Shown here in pieces: positions 47,952 through 57,148 of a DNA stretch of 64,000 bases. Source of the DNA: an uncultured Bacteroidales bacterium (GTDB lineage: Bacteria > Bacteroidota > Bacteroidia > Bacteroidales > Salinivirgaceae); the NCBI GenBank assembly GCA_937981765.1, contig CALJOM010000004.1, positions 105,214 to 169,213 on the forward strand. The letters are read 5' to 3'. Both the position numbers and the translations under genes were made by a program. The notes beneath the pieces are model-generated. The model saw nothing but the letters and a program-made list of their open reading frames with translations, was not told the origin of the DNA and searched no databases. Within the stretch, counting starts at the first letter, position 1, and each line of letters opens with the position of its first letter.

Positions 47952-48288
47952 TCAGAAAATGACCTTTTACAGAATCGCAAAAATAATATCAAATTAAGCC
48001 AAAAGCAATAGTTATAGGCATTTGAAGGCAAAAAATTGAAAAAAAAAACGCTTAACAGGTATTTTTACTCTTGGTAAAATCGTCGAAAATTTAAAAAAGC
48101 TTCATGATTTCGCCATGGTAAATAGGCTGAATTGGGTTCTGAAAAGGTTAAATATTAGGCAATTGGATTGGGCGGTTTGTGAAACAAAATCGGTTATCAA
48201 AACGTTATACTTCCAAAATCGGCTGGGCGTAATTAAAAAATAGCTAATTTTACGTTTTGAAACAAAAAATGAGATTTTTGAGAGACGA
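47952..48288. other. Divergent intergenic region ftsX / rpoN
   Basis: 337 bases with no credible gene. It carries the ftsX -7 box at 47978-47985 and a near-match TAATTTTA at 48245-48252 upstream of rpoN. The rest is AT-rich without recognised structure. Confidence 0.5.
47978..47985 (-). promoter_or_regulatory. -7 promoter box for ftsX
   Basis: Minus strand TATTTTTG, an exact TAnnTTTG match 26 bases upstream of the ftsX ATG. Confidence 0.55.
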
Positions 48289-49773
48289 ATGTTAGATCAA
48301 AGGCTACAACAAAAACTACAACAGAAGTTATCACCTCAACAGATCCAGCTTATTAAACTGCTCGAAATTCCCGTGATGGCACTTGAGCAGCGAATAAAAA
48401 AGGAGATTGAGGAAAATCCTGCCTTGGAAGAAGTTTCCGAAGAATACGATATCCGAGAGGATGAACCAACTTTTGAAGGGGATTTTGAGACCGAAGAGAA
48501 TAGTGATGCTAACGACGAGTACTCCGACGAATTTAGCCTGGAAGATTTATTACCTAACGACGATGACATTCCAATCTATCGGCTTGCCTCCAGCAATTAT
48601 TCTCCAGACGATGAGCAGCGCGAGATTACCTATACAGGAGGAACAACTTTTCACGAATATTTAATTGATCAACTTGGGTTAAGAAGCAATTTATCTGAAC
48701 AGAAGCGTAATCTTGCCGAATACATAATTGGAAATATTGATGAAGACGGGTATTTACGCAGAAAACTTTCGGCCATAGCCGACGATCTTGTTTTTACCCA
48801 AAACCTTCGCACTACCGAGCAAGAGCTTGAAGAGGCACTGCATATCGTGCAGGAGTTGGATCCGCCGGGTGTGGGAGCGCGTGATTTACAAGAATGCCTT
48901 TTGCTCCAGCTTAAACGGCTCGACCACTCCAAAAAAGAAGTGCAAATTGCCCTAAAAATAGTTACTCACTATTTCAATGAATTTACACGTAAACATTACG
49001 ACAAAATAATTCACCGCATAGGTATTTCCGAAGAAGAGCTTAAAGAGGCTCTCGACGAAATATTGCATCTTAATCCCAAGCCCGGAAGTGCTTTCAACGA
49101 TCCTTCACAGAAAGATTTTCACACAATTATCCCCGACTTTTCCGTTGAAAATACAGATGGCGAACTCGTAGTTTCACTTAACTCTAAAAATGTCCCGGAA
49201 CTACGATTGAATCGTGCCTATACCGAAATGCTCGAAGAGTATGCGGCTAAAGGTAAAAACAAAACCAGCAGAGACAAAGACACGTTGATATTTGTAAAAC
49301 AGAAAATAGATTCTGCCAAGTGGTTTATCGATGCCATTAAACAACGCCAGGACACTCTGCTCCGAACTATGCAGGCAATAGTCGATTATCAAAAAGATTA
49401 TTTTCTTACCGGCGACGAGCGCAAAATAAGGCCCATGATTCTGAAAGATATAGCCGATATAACTGGGTTGGACATCTCTACCATATCTCGGGTTGCCAAT
49501 TCAAAATATGTTCAAACCGAATTTGGAATTTTATTGTTAAAGTCGTTTTTTTCTGAGTCGATGACAACCGAAAGTGGCGAAGAGGTTTCAACGCGGGAAA
49601 TCAAGAAAATATTGCAGGAATGTATTGAGGGGGAAGACAAAAGACGCCCGCTTACCGACGAAAGACTTACCCAGATACTTTGTGACAAAGGTTACAACAT
49701 AGCTCGCAGAACCGTGGCTAAGTATCGGGAGCAACTCAACATACCCGTTGCCCGGCTAAGAAAACAAATCTAA
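48289..49773 (+). CDS. rpoN: RNA polymerase sigma-54 factor
   Basis: 494 aa. The N-terminal region I is glutamine/leucine-rich (LDQRLQQKLQQKLSPQQIQLI), region II is acidic (EDEPTFEGDFETEENSDAND), the core-binding domain follows (LVQELDPPGVGARDLQECL-type), and near the C-terminus lies the RpoN box ARRTVAKYRE in its usual place. It directs RNA polymerase to -24/-12 promoters and requires enhancer-binding AAA+ activators, none of which is in this window. It heads a rightward run through rnr and pan genes. Confidence 0.98.
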   Translation: MLDQRLQQKLQQKLSPQQIQLIKLLEIPVMALEQRIKKEIEENPALEEVSEEYDIREDEPTFEGDFETEENSDANDEYSDEFSLEDLLPNDDDIPIYRLASSNYSPDDEQREITYTGGTTFHEYLIDQLGLRSNLSEQKRNLAEYIIGNIDEDGYLRRKLSAIADDLVFTQNLRTTEQELEEALHIVQELDPPGVGARDLQECLLLQLKRLDHSKKEVQIALKIVTHYFNEFTRKHYDKIIHRIGISEEELKEALDEILHLNPKPGSAFNDPSQKDFHTIIPDFSVENTDGELVVSLNSKNVPELRLNRAYTEMLEEYAAKGKNKTSRDKDTLIFVKQKIDSAKWFIDAIKQRQDTLLRTMQAIVDYQKDYFLTGDERKIRPMILKDIADITGLDISTISRVANSKYVQTEFGILLLKSFFSESMTTESGEEVSTREIKKILQECIEGEDKRRPLTDERLTQILCDKGYNIARRTVAKYREQLNIPVARLRKQI

Positions 49774-49796
49774 CGAAACACCCTTTTACCAACCGA

Positions 49797-50405
49797 ATGA
49801 GAAATTTAGCGCAAGCCCTATCCATTTTGTTTCACCCTATTTGGATGCCTATGGTGGGCACATATGTTCTTTTAAATTTTACACAATACCTCGACCTTTA
49901 TTCCGACGATGTTCATCGCATAATCTACATCATTGTTTTTACAAGCACCATAGGATTGCCGCTGTTAATGTTTCCGCTATATATCTACCGAAAAAAAATA
50001 AAAGGTCTGGAATTAAACGAGAGAGCTGAGCGCTTTATACCATTGCTGGTTATGGCAATATTCTATTTCTTTTCTTTCTACACGCTACAAAACCTAAATA
50101 CGCCGGTAATGCTCAATGCCTTTGTTCTTGGTATTTTTATTGCTACGGTTTTAACGCTTGCGGCTAATTTTATTCTTAAAATTTCTTTACATGCTGTAGG
50201 ATTAGGCGGAATAACAGCCTTGCTTTTGTATATTCCTACTTTCGACAAAGGAAATACGGAACTTATTCTTATGCAGGCGCTATTTTTTTCCGGCGTGGTA
50301 TTTTCAGCACGAATTTATTTAGAGCAGCACACCCTGCGTCAGATTTCTGTTGGATATGCCGTAGGCCTTATTTCCATGTTTTTTACACTAATTCTTTTTA
50401 TCTAA
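49797..50405 (+). CDS. PAP2-like integral membrane protein with degenerate motifs
   Basis: 202 aa with about six transmembrane helices. It resembles a phosphatidic acid phosphatase-type 2 (PAP2) protein at two points: SLHAVGLGG in place of the PSGH motif, and FSARIYLEQHTLRQISVG in place of SRxxxxxHxxxD. The Arg and His of the third motif are kept, but its Asp is Gln, and the first motif KxxxxxxRP is not evident. Activity on lipid phosphates is therefore uncertain. It lies 23 bases after rpoN and 3 before rnr, a common Bacteroidota neighbourhood. It could instead be a structural homologue without catalysis. Confidence 0.6.
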   Translation: MRNLAQALSILFHPIWMPMVGTYVLLNFTQYLDLYSDDVHRIIYIIVFTSTIGLPLLMFPLYIYRKKIKGLELNERAERFIPLLVMAIFYFFSFYTLQNLNTPVMLNAFVLGIFIATVLTLAANFILKISLHAVGLGGITALLLYIPTFDKGNTELILMQALFFSGVVFSARIYLEQHTLRQISVGYAVGLISMFFTLILFI

Positions 50406-50408
50406 CGA

Positions 50409-52703
50409 ATGTCAAAATCCAGCAAAAACAAAAAAAAATCGCTCAACTCCGGCGATCTATACCAAAACGTGTTATCTTTTTTGACTGATAACAGCGGGAA
50501 AGCTTTTAACCCAAAACAAATAGCCCGCTCGATAGGAGTTGTGGATAAAGTTTACTATTCGCTACTTGAAGAAATCCTGGAGAACATGGTAAAATCGGGA
50601 TTGGTAGTTAAGGAAGATTGGGGAAAATACGTGGTCAAAATTAAAGAACGACAAATTGAAGGGATAATTCAGATAAACCGTCGTGGACCTGCCACATTAG
50701 TTACCGATGAAGGTGAGGAGTTCTCGGTACCCTATACCAACCTTAACAAAGCCTTACCCAACGACCGTGTTCGTGCGTATGTTTATGCCGGCTATAAGCA
50801 TCGGACTCCGGAGGTTGAAATTATGGAGATCCTTAAGCGGGCCCGCGAAGAGTTTGTGGGTATACTTGAAGTTTCACAACACTTTGCCTTTCTTGTTTCA
50901 GATAACAATACGCTGCCGGTAGATATTTTCATTCCAAAGGAGGAGGTTGTACGAACTAAAGCTAAAAATGGGCAGAAAGTGGTTGTAAAAATTAAAGAAT
51001 GGCCAGACAATGCCCACAACCCTATTGGAACAATCGTAAAGGTTTTGGGAAATCCGGGAGAACACAATGTGGAGATGCACGCCATTTTACATGAGTTTAA
51101 TCTCCCCTACGAGTTCCCCCAAAAAGTAGAACAAGAGGCCAATGCTATTCCCGCAGAAATAACAAACGAGGAGATAGCCCGACGTCGAGATTTTCGCCAA
51201 ACACTTACCTTTACTATTGACCCGGAAGATGCCAAAGACTTCGACGATGCTATTTCCATTGAGAAAAAAGACGATGGCTTGTGGGAAATTGGCGTTCACA
51301 TTGCCGATGTAACCCACTATGTTAAGCCAGGCTCGCAATTGGATAAAGAGGCCTTTGCCCGTGCCACAAGTGTTTATCTGGTCGACAGAGTAGTCCCGAT
51401 GTTACCTGAACGCTTATCCAACGGCATTTGCTCACTGCAACCCAAGCAAGATAAGTTAACCTACTCGGTAGTGTTTTTGATGAACGAAAATGGACAAGTT
51501 ATAAACCATTGGATAGGCCGCACTATCATAAATTCCAAACGTAGGTTTACCTACGAAGAAGCACAGGAGCGACTTGAATCCAGTCGAGGAGATTTAGCCC
51601 AGGAACTTGGCATATGCCATCAAATAGCTCAGAAACTGCGCAAACAACGATATGCCAAAGGTGCAATCAGCTTCGACCGCAGCGAGGTTAAATTCCGACT
51701 CGACGAAAATGGATATCCCTTGGGAGTTTATCTTAAGGAGAACAAGGAAGCCAATCAACTTATCGAAGAGTTTATGCTTCTTGCTAACAGATATGTTGCC
51801 GAAGAAATATACCGCCTTTCCAAAGGTGGAAAACCAAAAACTTTTGTTTACCGAGTTCACGATAAACCAAATCAGGACAAAATAGAACGGTTTGCCCGTT
51901 TTATTCAACGGTTTGGGCAGGAAATAGACACTAGCGATAACATATCGCTTTCACGTTCCATTAACGCGCTACTCGACAACAGCAAAGGAATGGCGTGGCA
52001 AAATGTTATTGAAACCTTGGCTGTTCGAGCTATGGCAAGAGCGGAGTATTCGGCAAAAAACATCGGCCACTATGGATTGGCTTTCAGCCACTACACTCAT
52101 TTTACAAGCCCCATACGTCGATATCCCGACATGATGGTTCATCGACTTCTTACCCGTTACATGAATGGAGAAAACTCCTTACCGTTCAAAGATATAGACG
52201 ACCAATGCAAACATTGTTCAGAACGAGAAGTGTTGGCAACGTCGGCCGAACGGGCAAGTATAAAATACAAGCAGGTGGAATATCTTAAAGATAGGATTGG
52301 AGAGGAATTCGACGGGATTATTTCCGGAGTTACCAATTGGGGCATGTATGTTGAACTCGAAGGAAATGCCTGTGAAGGAATGGTTCCTTTGCAATCACTG
52401 CACGACGATTTTTACATTTTCGACGAAGACGAATATTGCCTTATTGGACAACGAAACCGAAAAGTGTACCGTTTAGGCGACAATGTTCGGATAAAGGTGG
52501 TAAATGCTAACCTGTTGAAAAAACAGCTTGACTTTGAAATGGTGGAAAATTTTAGCCAACATAACAAATCAGACTTTGACCATATTAACACCAACGTTGC
52601 AGGGCATGGCTTTAACCAACAAGCCAAGCGCGGAAAATCGAAAATTTTAAAACTCAAAGAAAGGTCAAACAAAAAAAGCAAAAAGCCTAAAAAGAGAAAA
52701 TAG
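50409..52703 (+). CDS. rnr: Ribonuclease R
   Basis: 764 aa 3'-5' exoribonuclease. In order: N-terminal winged helix (about 15-75), cold-shock OB domains (about 80-230), RNB catalytic domain with DPEDAKDFDDAISIEKK supplying the Mg-binding aspartates (about 275-291) and HYGLAFSHYTHFTSPIRRYPD further on, S1 domain near 640-720 (IGEEFDGIISGVTNWGMYVE), and a basic tail of Lys/Ser repeats that is usual for RNase R and helps unwind structured RNA. The TAG stop overlaps the panC GTG start by 1 base. Confidence 0.97.
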   Translation: MSKSSKNKKKSLNSGDLYQNVLSFLTDNSGKAFNPKQIARSIGVVDKVYYSLLEEILENMVKSGLVVKEDWGKYVVKIKERQIEGIIQINRRGPATLVTDEGEEFSVPYTNLNKALPNDRVRAYVYAGYKHRTPEVEIMEILKRAREEFVGILEVSQHFAFLVSDNNTLPVDIFIPKEEVVRTKAKNGQKVVVKIKEWPDNAHNPIGTIVKVLGNPGEHNVEMHAILHEFNLPYEFPQKVEQEANAIPAEITNEEIARRRDFRQTLTFTIDPEDAKDFDDAISIEKKDDGLWEIGVHIADVTHYVKPGSQLDKEAFARATSVYLVDRVVPMLPERLSNGICSLQPKQDKLTYSVVFLMNENGQVINHWIGRTIINSKRRFTYEEAQERLESSRGDLAQELGICHQIAQKLRKQRYAKGAISFDRSEVKFRLDENGYPLGVYLKENKEANQLIEEFMLLANRYVAEEIYRLSKGGKPKTFVYRVHDKPNQDKIERFARFIQRFGQEIDTSDNISLSRSINALLDNSKGMAWQNVIETLAVRAMARAEYSAKNIGHYGLAFSHYTHFTSPIRRYPDMMVHRLLTRYMNGENSLPFKDIDDQCKHCSEREVLATSAERASIKYKQVEYLKDRIGEEFDGIISGVTNWGMYVELEGNACEGMVPLQSLHDDFYIFDEDEYCLIGQRNRKVYRLGDNVRIKVVNANLLKKQLDFEMVENFSQHNKSDFDHINTNVAGHGFNQQAKRGKSKILKLKERSNKKSKKPKKRK

Positions 52704-53545
52704 TGGAACTTTTCAGAAAAAAAGAGAATCTCACTCAACACATCCAAACCCTGAAATCGAAAGGGTTAATCATAGGATTTGTGCCAACTATGGGGGCATT
52801 ACATGATGGACATCTAACCTTAGTCCGACAAGCACAAGCCGAGTGCGATGTTGTGGTGGTAAGCATATTTGTCAATCCAACCCAATTTAACAACAAAGAC
52901 GATCTCCGGTTTTATCCGCGAAAAGAAGCAGAGGATCTAGCAATGCTTGAAAAGATAGGCTGCAACATTGTGTTCGCTCCCGATGAAAAAGAGATGTATC
53001 CGGAGCCCGATACCCGTCAATTTAACTTGGGTCCGCTAGCTTCAACCATGGAAGGAGAGTTTCGGCCAGGGCATTTTAACGGTGTAGCACAGGTGGTTAC
53101 CAAACTTTTCGAAATTGTTCAACCCCACAAAGCCTATTTTGGACAGAAAGACTTTCAGCAATTGGCCATAATAACCGCCATTACCAAAGAATTAAAGTAT
53201 CCGATTGAAATTGTTCCTGTTCCCACGGTTCGTGAGCAAGACGGGCTAGCTATGAGTTCGCGAAATGAGCGACTTACCCAAGAACAGCGTGCAATGGCGC
53301 CCGTAATCTATAAAACACTTAAATCGGCGGTTGAACTTCAACACTCTATGACCGTGGAGGAGGTGGAACAATGGGTAATTCACCAGATTCACACATCCAG
53401 CACCATGAAAGTAGAGTATTTTAAAATTGTAAATGCTGAAACTTTAAGGCCGATTCGCAACTGGCACGAAAAATGTAAAATAATCGGGTGCATAGCCGTT
53501 TATTGTGGAGATGTGCGGCTTATTGACAACATATTTTTCAATTAG
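52703..53545 (+). CDS. panC: Pantothenate synthetase
   Basis: 280 aa. Ligates pantoate to beta-alanine using ATP. The nucleotidyltransferase HxGH motif is in [16 protein letters not shown] (about 22-37); others are [24 protein letters not shown] and [10 protein letters not shown]. The start is GTG, sharing one base with the rnr stop (TAGTG), which suggests translational coupling. The next gene panD supplies its beta-alanine substrate. Confidence 0.97.
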   Translation: MELFRKKENLTQHIQTLKSKGLIIGFVPTMGALHDGHLTLVRQAQAECDVVVVSIFVNPTQFNNKDDLRFYPRKEAEDLAMLEKIGCNIVFAPDEKEMYPEPDTRQFNLGPLASTMEGEFRPGHFNGVAQVVTKLFEIVQPHKAYFGQKDFQQLAIITAITKELKYPIEIVPVPTVREQDGLAMSSRNERLTQEQRAMAPVIYKTLKSAVELQHSMTVEEVEQWVIHQIHTSSTMKVEYFKIVNAETLRPIRNWHEKCKIIGCIAVYCGDVRLIDNIFFN

Positions 53546-53573
53546 CTATTTTTGTAGCCCAAATTCCTGGATT

Positions 53574-53924
53574 ATGTACATTGAAGTAGTAAAGTCAAAA
53601 ATACATCATGTAACCGTAACTGAGGCAAACCTCCATTACGTTGGAAGCATCACCATAGATGAAGCCCTTATGGAAGCTGCCAACATTATTGAAAACGAGA
53701 AAGTTCAAGTTGTTAACCTTAACAATGGAGAGCGGTTAGACACCTATGTAATTAAAGGCGAACGCAATTCCGGAGTAATTTGCCTAAATGGACCGGCAGC
53801 CCGTAAAGCCCAGGTTGGCGATACAATAATAGTTATCTCCTACGCAATGATGGACTTTGAGGAAGCCAAAAAATTCATCCCAACGGTTATTTTCCCCGAT
53901 GCATTAACCAATCAATTACTATAA
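53574..53924 (+). CDS. panD: Aspartate 1-decarboxylase
   Basis: 116 aa from the ATG at 53574 ([20 protein letters not shown]). The self-cleavage site Gly-Ser is in HYVGSITID (residues about 24-25), from which the pyruvoyl cofactor forms. [17 protein letters not shown] and [20 protein letters not shown] follow, as in the family. It makes beta-alanine for PanC encoded just upstream. A longer in-frame extension overlaps the panC end and is rejected. Confidence 0.97.
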   Translation: MYIEVVKSKIHHVTVTEANLHYVGSITIDEALMEAANIIENEKVQVVNLNNGERLDTYVIKGERNSGVICLNGPAARKAQVGDTIIVISYAMMDFEEAKKFIPTVIFPDALTNQLL

Positions 53925-53925
53925 A

Positions 53926-54918
53926 TTGAAAAAAACGCTACTGCAAAGCGCTAGGCTCCTTTTTTTTGTTGGTTTGGGAGTTTTTTTATTCTGGAAGGTT
54001 TATAAAGACCAACCCCGGGGTGAGCTTTTGGAAGCAGCACGAAAAATTGATTATGGATGGCTGTTTCTTGCTGCCACAATAAGTTTACTGAGCCATATAG
54101 TCCGGGCAATCCGTTGGAGAATTGTGTTTCAATCGATAAACCGACCAGTAAGCAACTCACTTCTTTATCACTCAGTAATGATAGGATATTTGGCCAACTA
54201 TGCCTTGCCACGCATGGGAGAGGTTAGCCGTGCTGCTGTATTGAAAAAATATAAGGATATTCCGTTTACCGTTGGCTTTGGTACAATTATCACCGAACGC
54301 ATTGTGGATATGGTTATTATGTTAATAATTACGCTTTTAGGCGTGTATCTACAAGGTGATTTTTTCGTGCGCTTTATACACGATAATCCTGCAATTTCCG
54401 ATCGTGTAGGGGCAATACTTTCGTTAAGAAATATTTTGATAATGGCATTTTTGACAATTTTGGGAGTTGCTACGCTACTATTGCTTACTCGAAATTCGAA
54501 AACCTATAAAGGCGTTGTTGAAAAGGTAGTAACCAAAATAAAGACTTTTAAAGAGGGGCTTTTTTCTCTGTTTACCTTAAATCAACCGTTTCGCTACATT
54601 GGATATTCAATTTTGATTTGGGCGCTGTATTTTCTAGGAATGGTTGCAACGCTTCCGTCCTTTTATCCACTAGGGATGGACTCGGTAAGCATAACTCAAT
54701 TGTTACTTGTTTTTATTATGGGGAGCTATGCTATGCTGGCCCCTGTTCAGGGCGGGATAGGTGCATATCATTTTATGGTAATTGCTTCTTTAGTGATTTT
54801 CGGAGTTGACGACTCTACGGCGCGACTTTTTGCTCTGGTTATCCATGGCATTAGTACTGTGGTTGTGGTATTGGGTGGAATTATTAGCATTGCTGTATTA
54901 GGGTATCTAAAAAGGTGA
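53926..54918 (+). CDS. UPF0104/YbhN-like membrane protein
   Basis: 330 aa with about eight to nine transmembrane helices. It matches the lysylphosphatidylglycerol synthase transmembrane (UPF0104) family: SLLSHIVRAIRWRIVFQ, GYLANYALPRMGEVSRAAVL and APVQGGIGAYHFMVIA are the conserved loops. It starts with TTG at 53926, 1 base after the panD stop; no ATG is nearby. There is no soluble aminoacyl-transferase domain, so a lipid-flippase-like role is possible but unproven. Its place after panD is common in Bacteroidota. Confidence 0.85.
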   Translation: MKKTLLQSARLLFFVGLGVFLFWKVYKDQPRGELLEAARKIDYGWLFLAATISLLSHIVRAIRWRIVFQSINRPVSNSLLYHSVMIGYLANYALPRMGEVSRAAVLKKYKDIPFTVGFGTIITERIVDMVIMLIITLLGVYLQGDFFVRFIHDNPAISDRVGAILSLRNILIMAFLTILGVATLLLLTRNSKTYKGVVEKVVTKIKTFKEGLFSLFTLNQPFRYIGYSILIWALYFLGMVATLPSFYPLGMDSVSITQLLLVFIMGSYAMLAPVQGGIGAYHFMVIASLVIFGVDDSTARLFALVIHGISTVVVVLGGIISIAVLGYLKR

Positions 54919-54959
54919 ATCCTGAATAACAAACAAGCAACAAAAAAACATTCAGTTTT

Positions 54960-55448
54960 ATGAGTCAGTTTGAGACAATTCAATCAAAAATTCACACCAT
55001 TGAGTCAATCAAGCCATTGTTAGCAATATGGCGTTTTAAGGGAGAACCGATTGTTTTCAGCAACGGCTGCTTCGACATTTTGCATCTAGGCCATGTAGAG
55101 TATTTGGCCAAGGCAGCCGATTTAGGTAAGCACCTGATAATTGGGTTAAACACCGATGCGTCGGTTCGAAGATTAAAAGGCCCGTCGCGACCGGTTCAGG
55201 GGGAGACTGCACGTGCCGTGGTGCTTGCTTCGTTGCGCTTTGTTGACGCCGTAATCTTGTTCGACGAGGATACTCCCTACAATCTTATCAAAGCCATTGT
55301 TCCTGATGTTCTGGTGAAGGGAAGCGACTACAAACCCGAAGAAATTGTAGGATATGACATTGTAACGCAGCATGGCGGAAGAGTTGAGACTATTGAATTA
55401 GTTGAAGGCTATTCAACCACTGGGATACTCAATCGGATAGGTAAGTAG
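54960..55448 (+). CDS. rfaE2: Heptose 1-phosphate adenylyltransferase (RfaE domain II)
   Basis: 162 aa, corresponding to the C-terminal domain of E. coli HldE. Nucleotidyltransferase motif FSNGCFDILHLGHVEYL (about 31-47, HxGH = HLGH); KGPSRPVQGETARAVVLASL is the family loop; SYSTTGILNRI-like GYSTTGILNRI ends it. It activates D-glycero-beta-D-manno-heptose 1-phosphate with ATP for LPS inner-core heptose. Kinase, isomerase and phosphatase genes of the pathway are not in the window. A terminator follows. Confidence 0.93.
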   Translation: MSQFETIQSKIHTIESIKPLLAIWRFKGEPIVFSNGCFDILHLGHVEYLAKAADLGKHLIIGLNTDASVRRLKGPSRPVQGETARAVVLASLRFVDAVILFDEDTPYNLIKAIVPDVLVKGSDYKPEEIVGYDIVTQHGGRVETIELVEGYSTTGILNRIGK

Positions 55449-55482
55449 AATTTGGTACTCCGCCAGAGAGCCAGAATTCAGA

Positions 55483-55521
55483 ACCTTACCTGAGCTTGCA
55501 AGGGTGAGGTGTAGTTTTTTT
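55483..55521 (+). terminator. Terminator after rfaE2
   Basis: Stem ACCTTACCT / AGGGTGAGGT (two G-T pairs, nine-base loop) followed by GTAG and seven T. It contains the 13-base repeat also found at 37862-37874. Confidence 0.65.
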
Positions 55522-55549
55522 GTTTAATGAAGCAGAGTACATTTTCCTC

Positions 55550-57148
55550 TTAAAAATCCCAGTAATGGTTGAAGATTGAAGTTCTCAGTCCGAAAAGAAT
55601 AAGGTTTTGTTGGTTTTTTATTTCGGTTTCGGTTACCGAACGCAATAAATAAGCTGCGTAAATGTTTAAATTGTAGCTGGGATTAATAAGCCACGATAAT
55701 GTTATTTGCGTATTTTGGAGTTTTACTTCCTTGGCCTGGAAAAAGCGATTGTTGTATTCTATAGCGAAGGTGCTGTAGGGGAGGAAAAGGTCGTTGCCGT
55801 AATTCAGGTTAGCAGTATCGGCGCCATGGCGGGCGTAAGTGTTTTTTAATTCAAAGAAAAAGCGATTATAGTTATACCTGACAATGGTTACCAGCTCGGC
55901 GAAATTGGATCCCAACGGGTGTGCCAGTGGTTGATTAAAATGCGCATAGTTGGTAACCGGATTGGTGTGTGCATACATAAACGGGCGTGCCAGATTGATT
56001 TCTGCCTGAAAATCGAGATTTTTAAGGGTAAAGAGATCGTAGGATTTTAAGCCTGCCTGAATAGCCCATTTGTTGGCGAACCATCCGTTTTGGTTGCGCA
56101 GTTCGTCGAGCTTAAATTCGTCTAATACAAGTTGTCCGTAGAGTGAAGTGTTTTTTAGCGGGGTAATTTTAGCGGCAGCGCCAACCAGCATGTTGTCGGG
56201 AGAACCTACCGACCACTCCACAGGCCGAAGGTAAATTACTGGGTTGGCATAGTGAAAATCAAATCCACGGTGTCCGATAGTATCGCGGTTGGGCCATATT
56301 ACTGCCTCAAAGAGTGAAAGGTTAAGCCAGGAGGTAACATTATAGCTGAGAAGCTGAAAAGAGCCCCACTTCTTGGTGTTAGCGGCTATGTCGGGAAGCC
56401 TGTCCCGTAGATGCTGAAATTGTGCCCAAAGATTAACGTATTTTATACGCCAAACATCGGTTGTGATTTTAAAGTAAGGGTAGCTGAAAGCATTGTCGCT
56501 AAGGAGGAGGGAGCGATATCCGTCGCCCCAAAAATTTTTGCCCGTACCAAGCTGAAAGTTAAAATGTTTTGATGGGGAGTAAGATACGTAGGCTTCAGAA
56601 AAATAGTAGTCGTATCCGTTGGGATAGTTTTTAAACTGTTTGGCCATTCCTTGTCCTGGTACAACCATTTGTGTAAGTTGGCGAATTTTATCAGAGCGGA
56701 AATCGTTAAATACCGATTGGTTTTCTACAAATATTGTTTCAACCGCCAGATTTTTTCGGTCGGCTTTTATCTGAACGCCCCTTGTGTTTATCCATGAGAT
56801 ATCGTCGTGTTGGGAGTTTTTCCCAATTTGTCCGTGAACAACAGGGTCTATGGTGAAATGGATTTCTTGTGTTTCAACGGTGATGAAATGTTTATTAAAT
56901 GCCCAATAGAGGAACTTGTTGGAAAAAATTTTAGTATAGAGGGTGTCTTGTGAAACAATGGTGTCGGATTGGCTTGCTAAATAGGGCTTAATTGAAGTGT
57001 GATAGTTTGTTCTGCGTTGGTAAAGGTGTCGGTCTATGTTTTGATAAGGGTTGTTTATTAGTGTGTTGTAAGGAGCTTGTCCAAAAGCGACAAATGAATA
57101 AAAGAGTACTATCCCAGTGGAGATGGATAACAAGCGAGTGCGGGTCAT
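55550..57148 (-). CDS. Wzi/RemB-like outer-membrane beta-barrel protein
   Basis: 532 aa with a signal peptide (RTRLLSISTGIVLFYSFVAFG). Beta-strand-rich throughout, with alternating aromatic residues. NFQLGTGKNFWGDGYRSLLL followed by PYFKI is the hallmark of the Bacteroidota Wzi/RemB-like capsule-assembly family, and the C-terminus ends in an aromatic strand (NHYWDF). It is predicted to bind or help surface-attach polysaccharide at the outer membrane; RemB of gliding flavobacteria is a related protein. Its ATG overlaps the WecA-like gene stop by 4 bases, tying it to the glycan-assembly cluster. Confidence 0.8.
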   Translation of the reverse strand: MTRTRLLSISTGIVLFYSFVAFGQAPYNTLINNPYQNIDRHLYQRRTNYHTSIKPYLASQSDTIVSQDTLYTKIFSNKFLYWAFNKHFITVETQEIHFTIDPVVHGQIGKNSQHDDISWINTRGVQIKADRKNLAVETIFVENQSVFNDFRSDKIRQLTQMVVPGQGMAKQFKNYPNGYDYYFSEAYVSYSPSKHFNFQLGTGKNFWGDGYRSLLLSDNAFSYPYFKITTDVWRIKYVNLWAQFQHLRDRLPDIAANTKKWGSFQLLSYNVTSWLNLSLFEAVIWPNRDTIGHRGFDFHYANPVIYLRPVEWSVGSPDNMLVGAAAKITPLKNTSLYGQLVLDEFKLDELRNQNGWFANKWAIQAGLKSYDLFTLKNLDFQAEINLARPFMYAHTNPVTNYAHFNQPLAHPLGSNFAELVTIVRYNYNRFFFELKNTYARHGADTANLNYGNDLFLPYSTFAIEYNNRFFQAKEVKLQNTQITLSWLINPSYNLNIYAAYLLRSVTETEIKNQQNLILFGLRTSIFNHYWDF

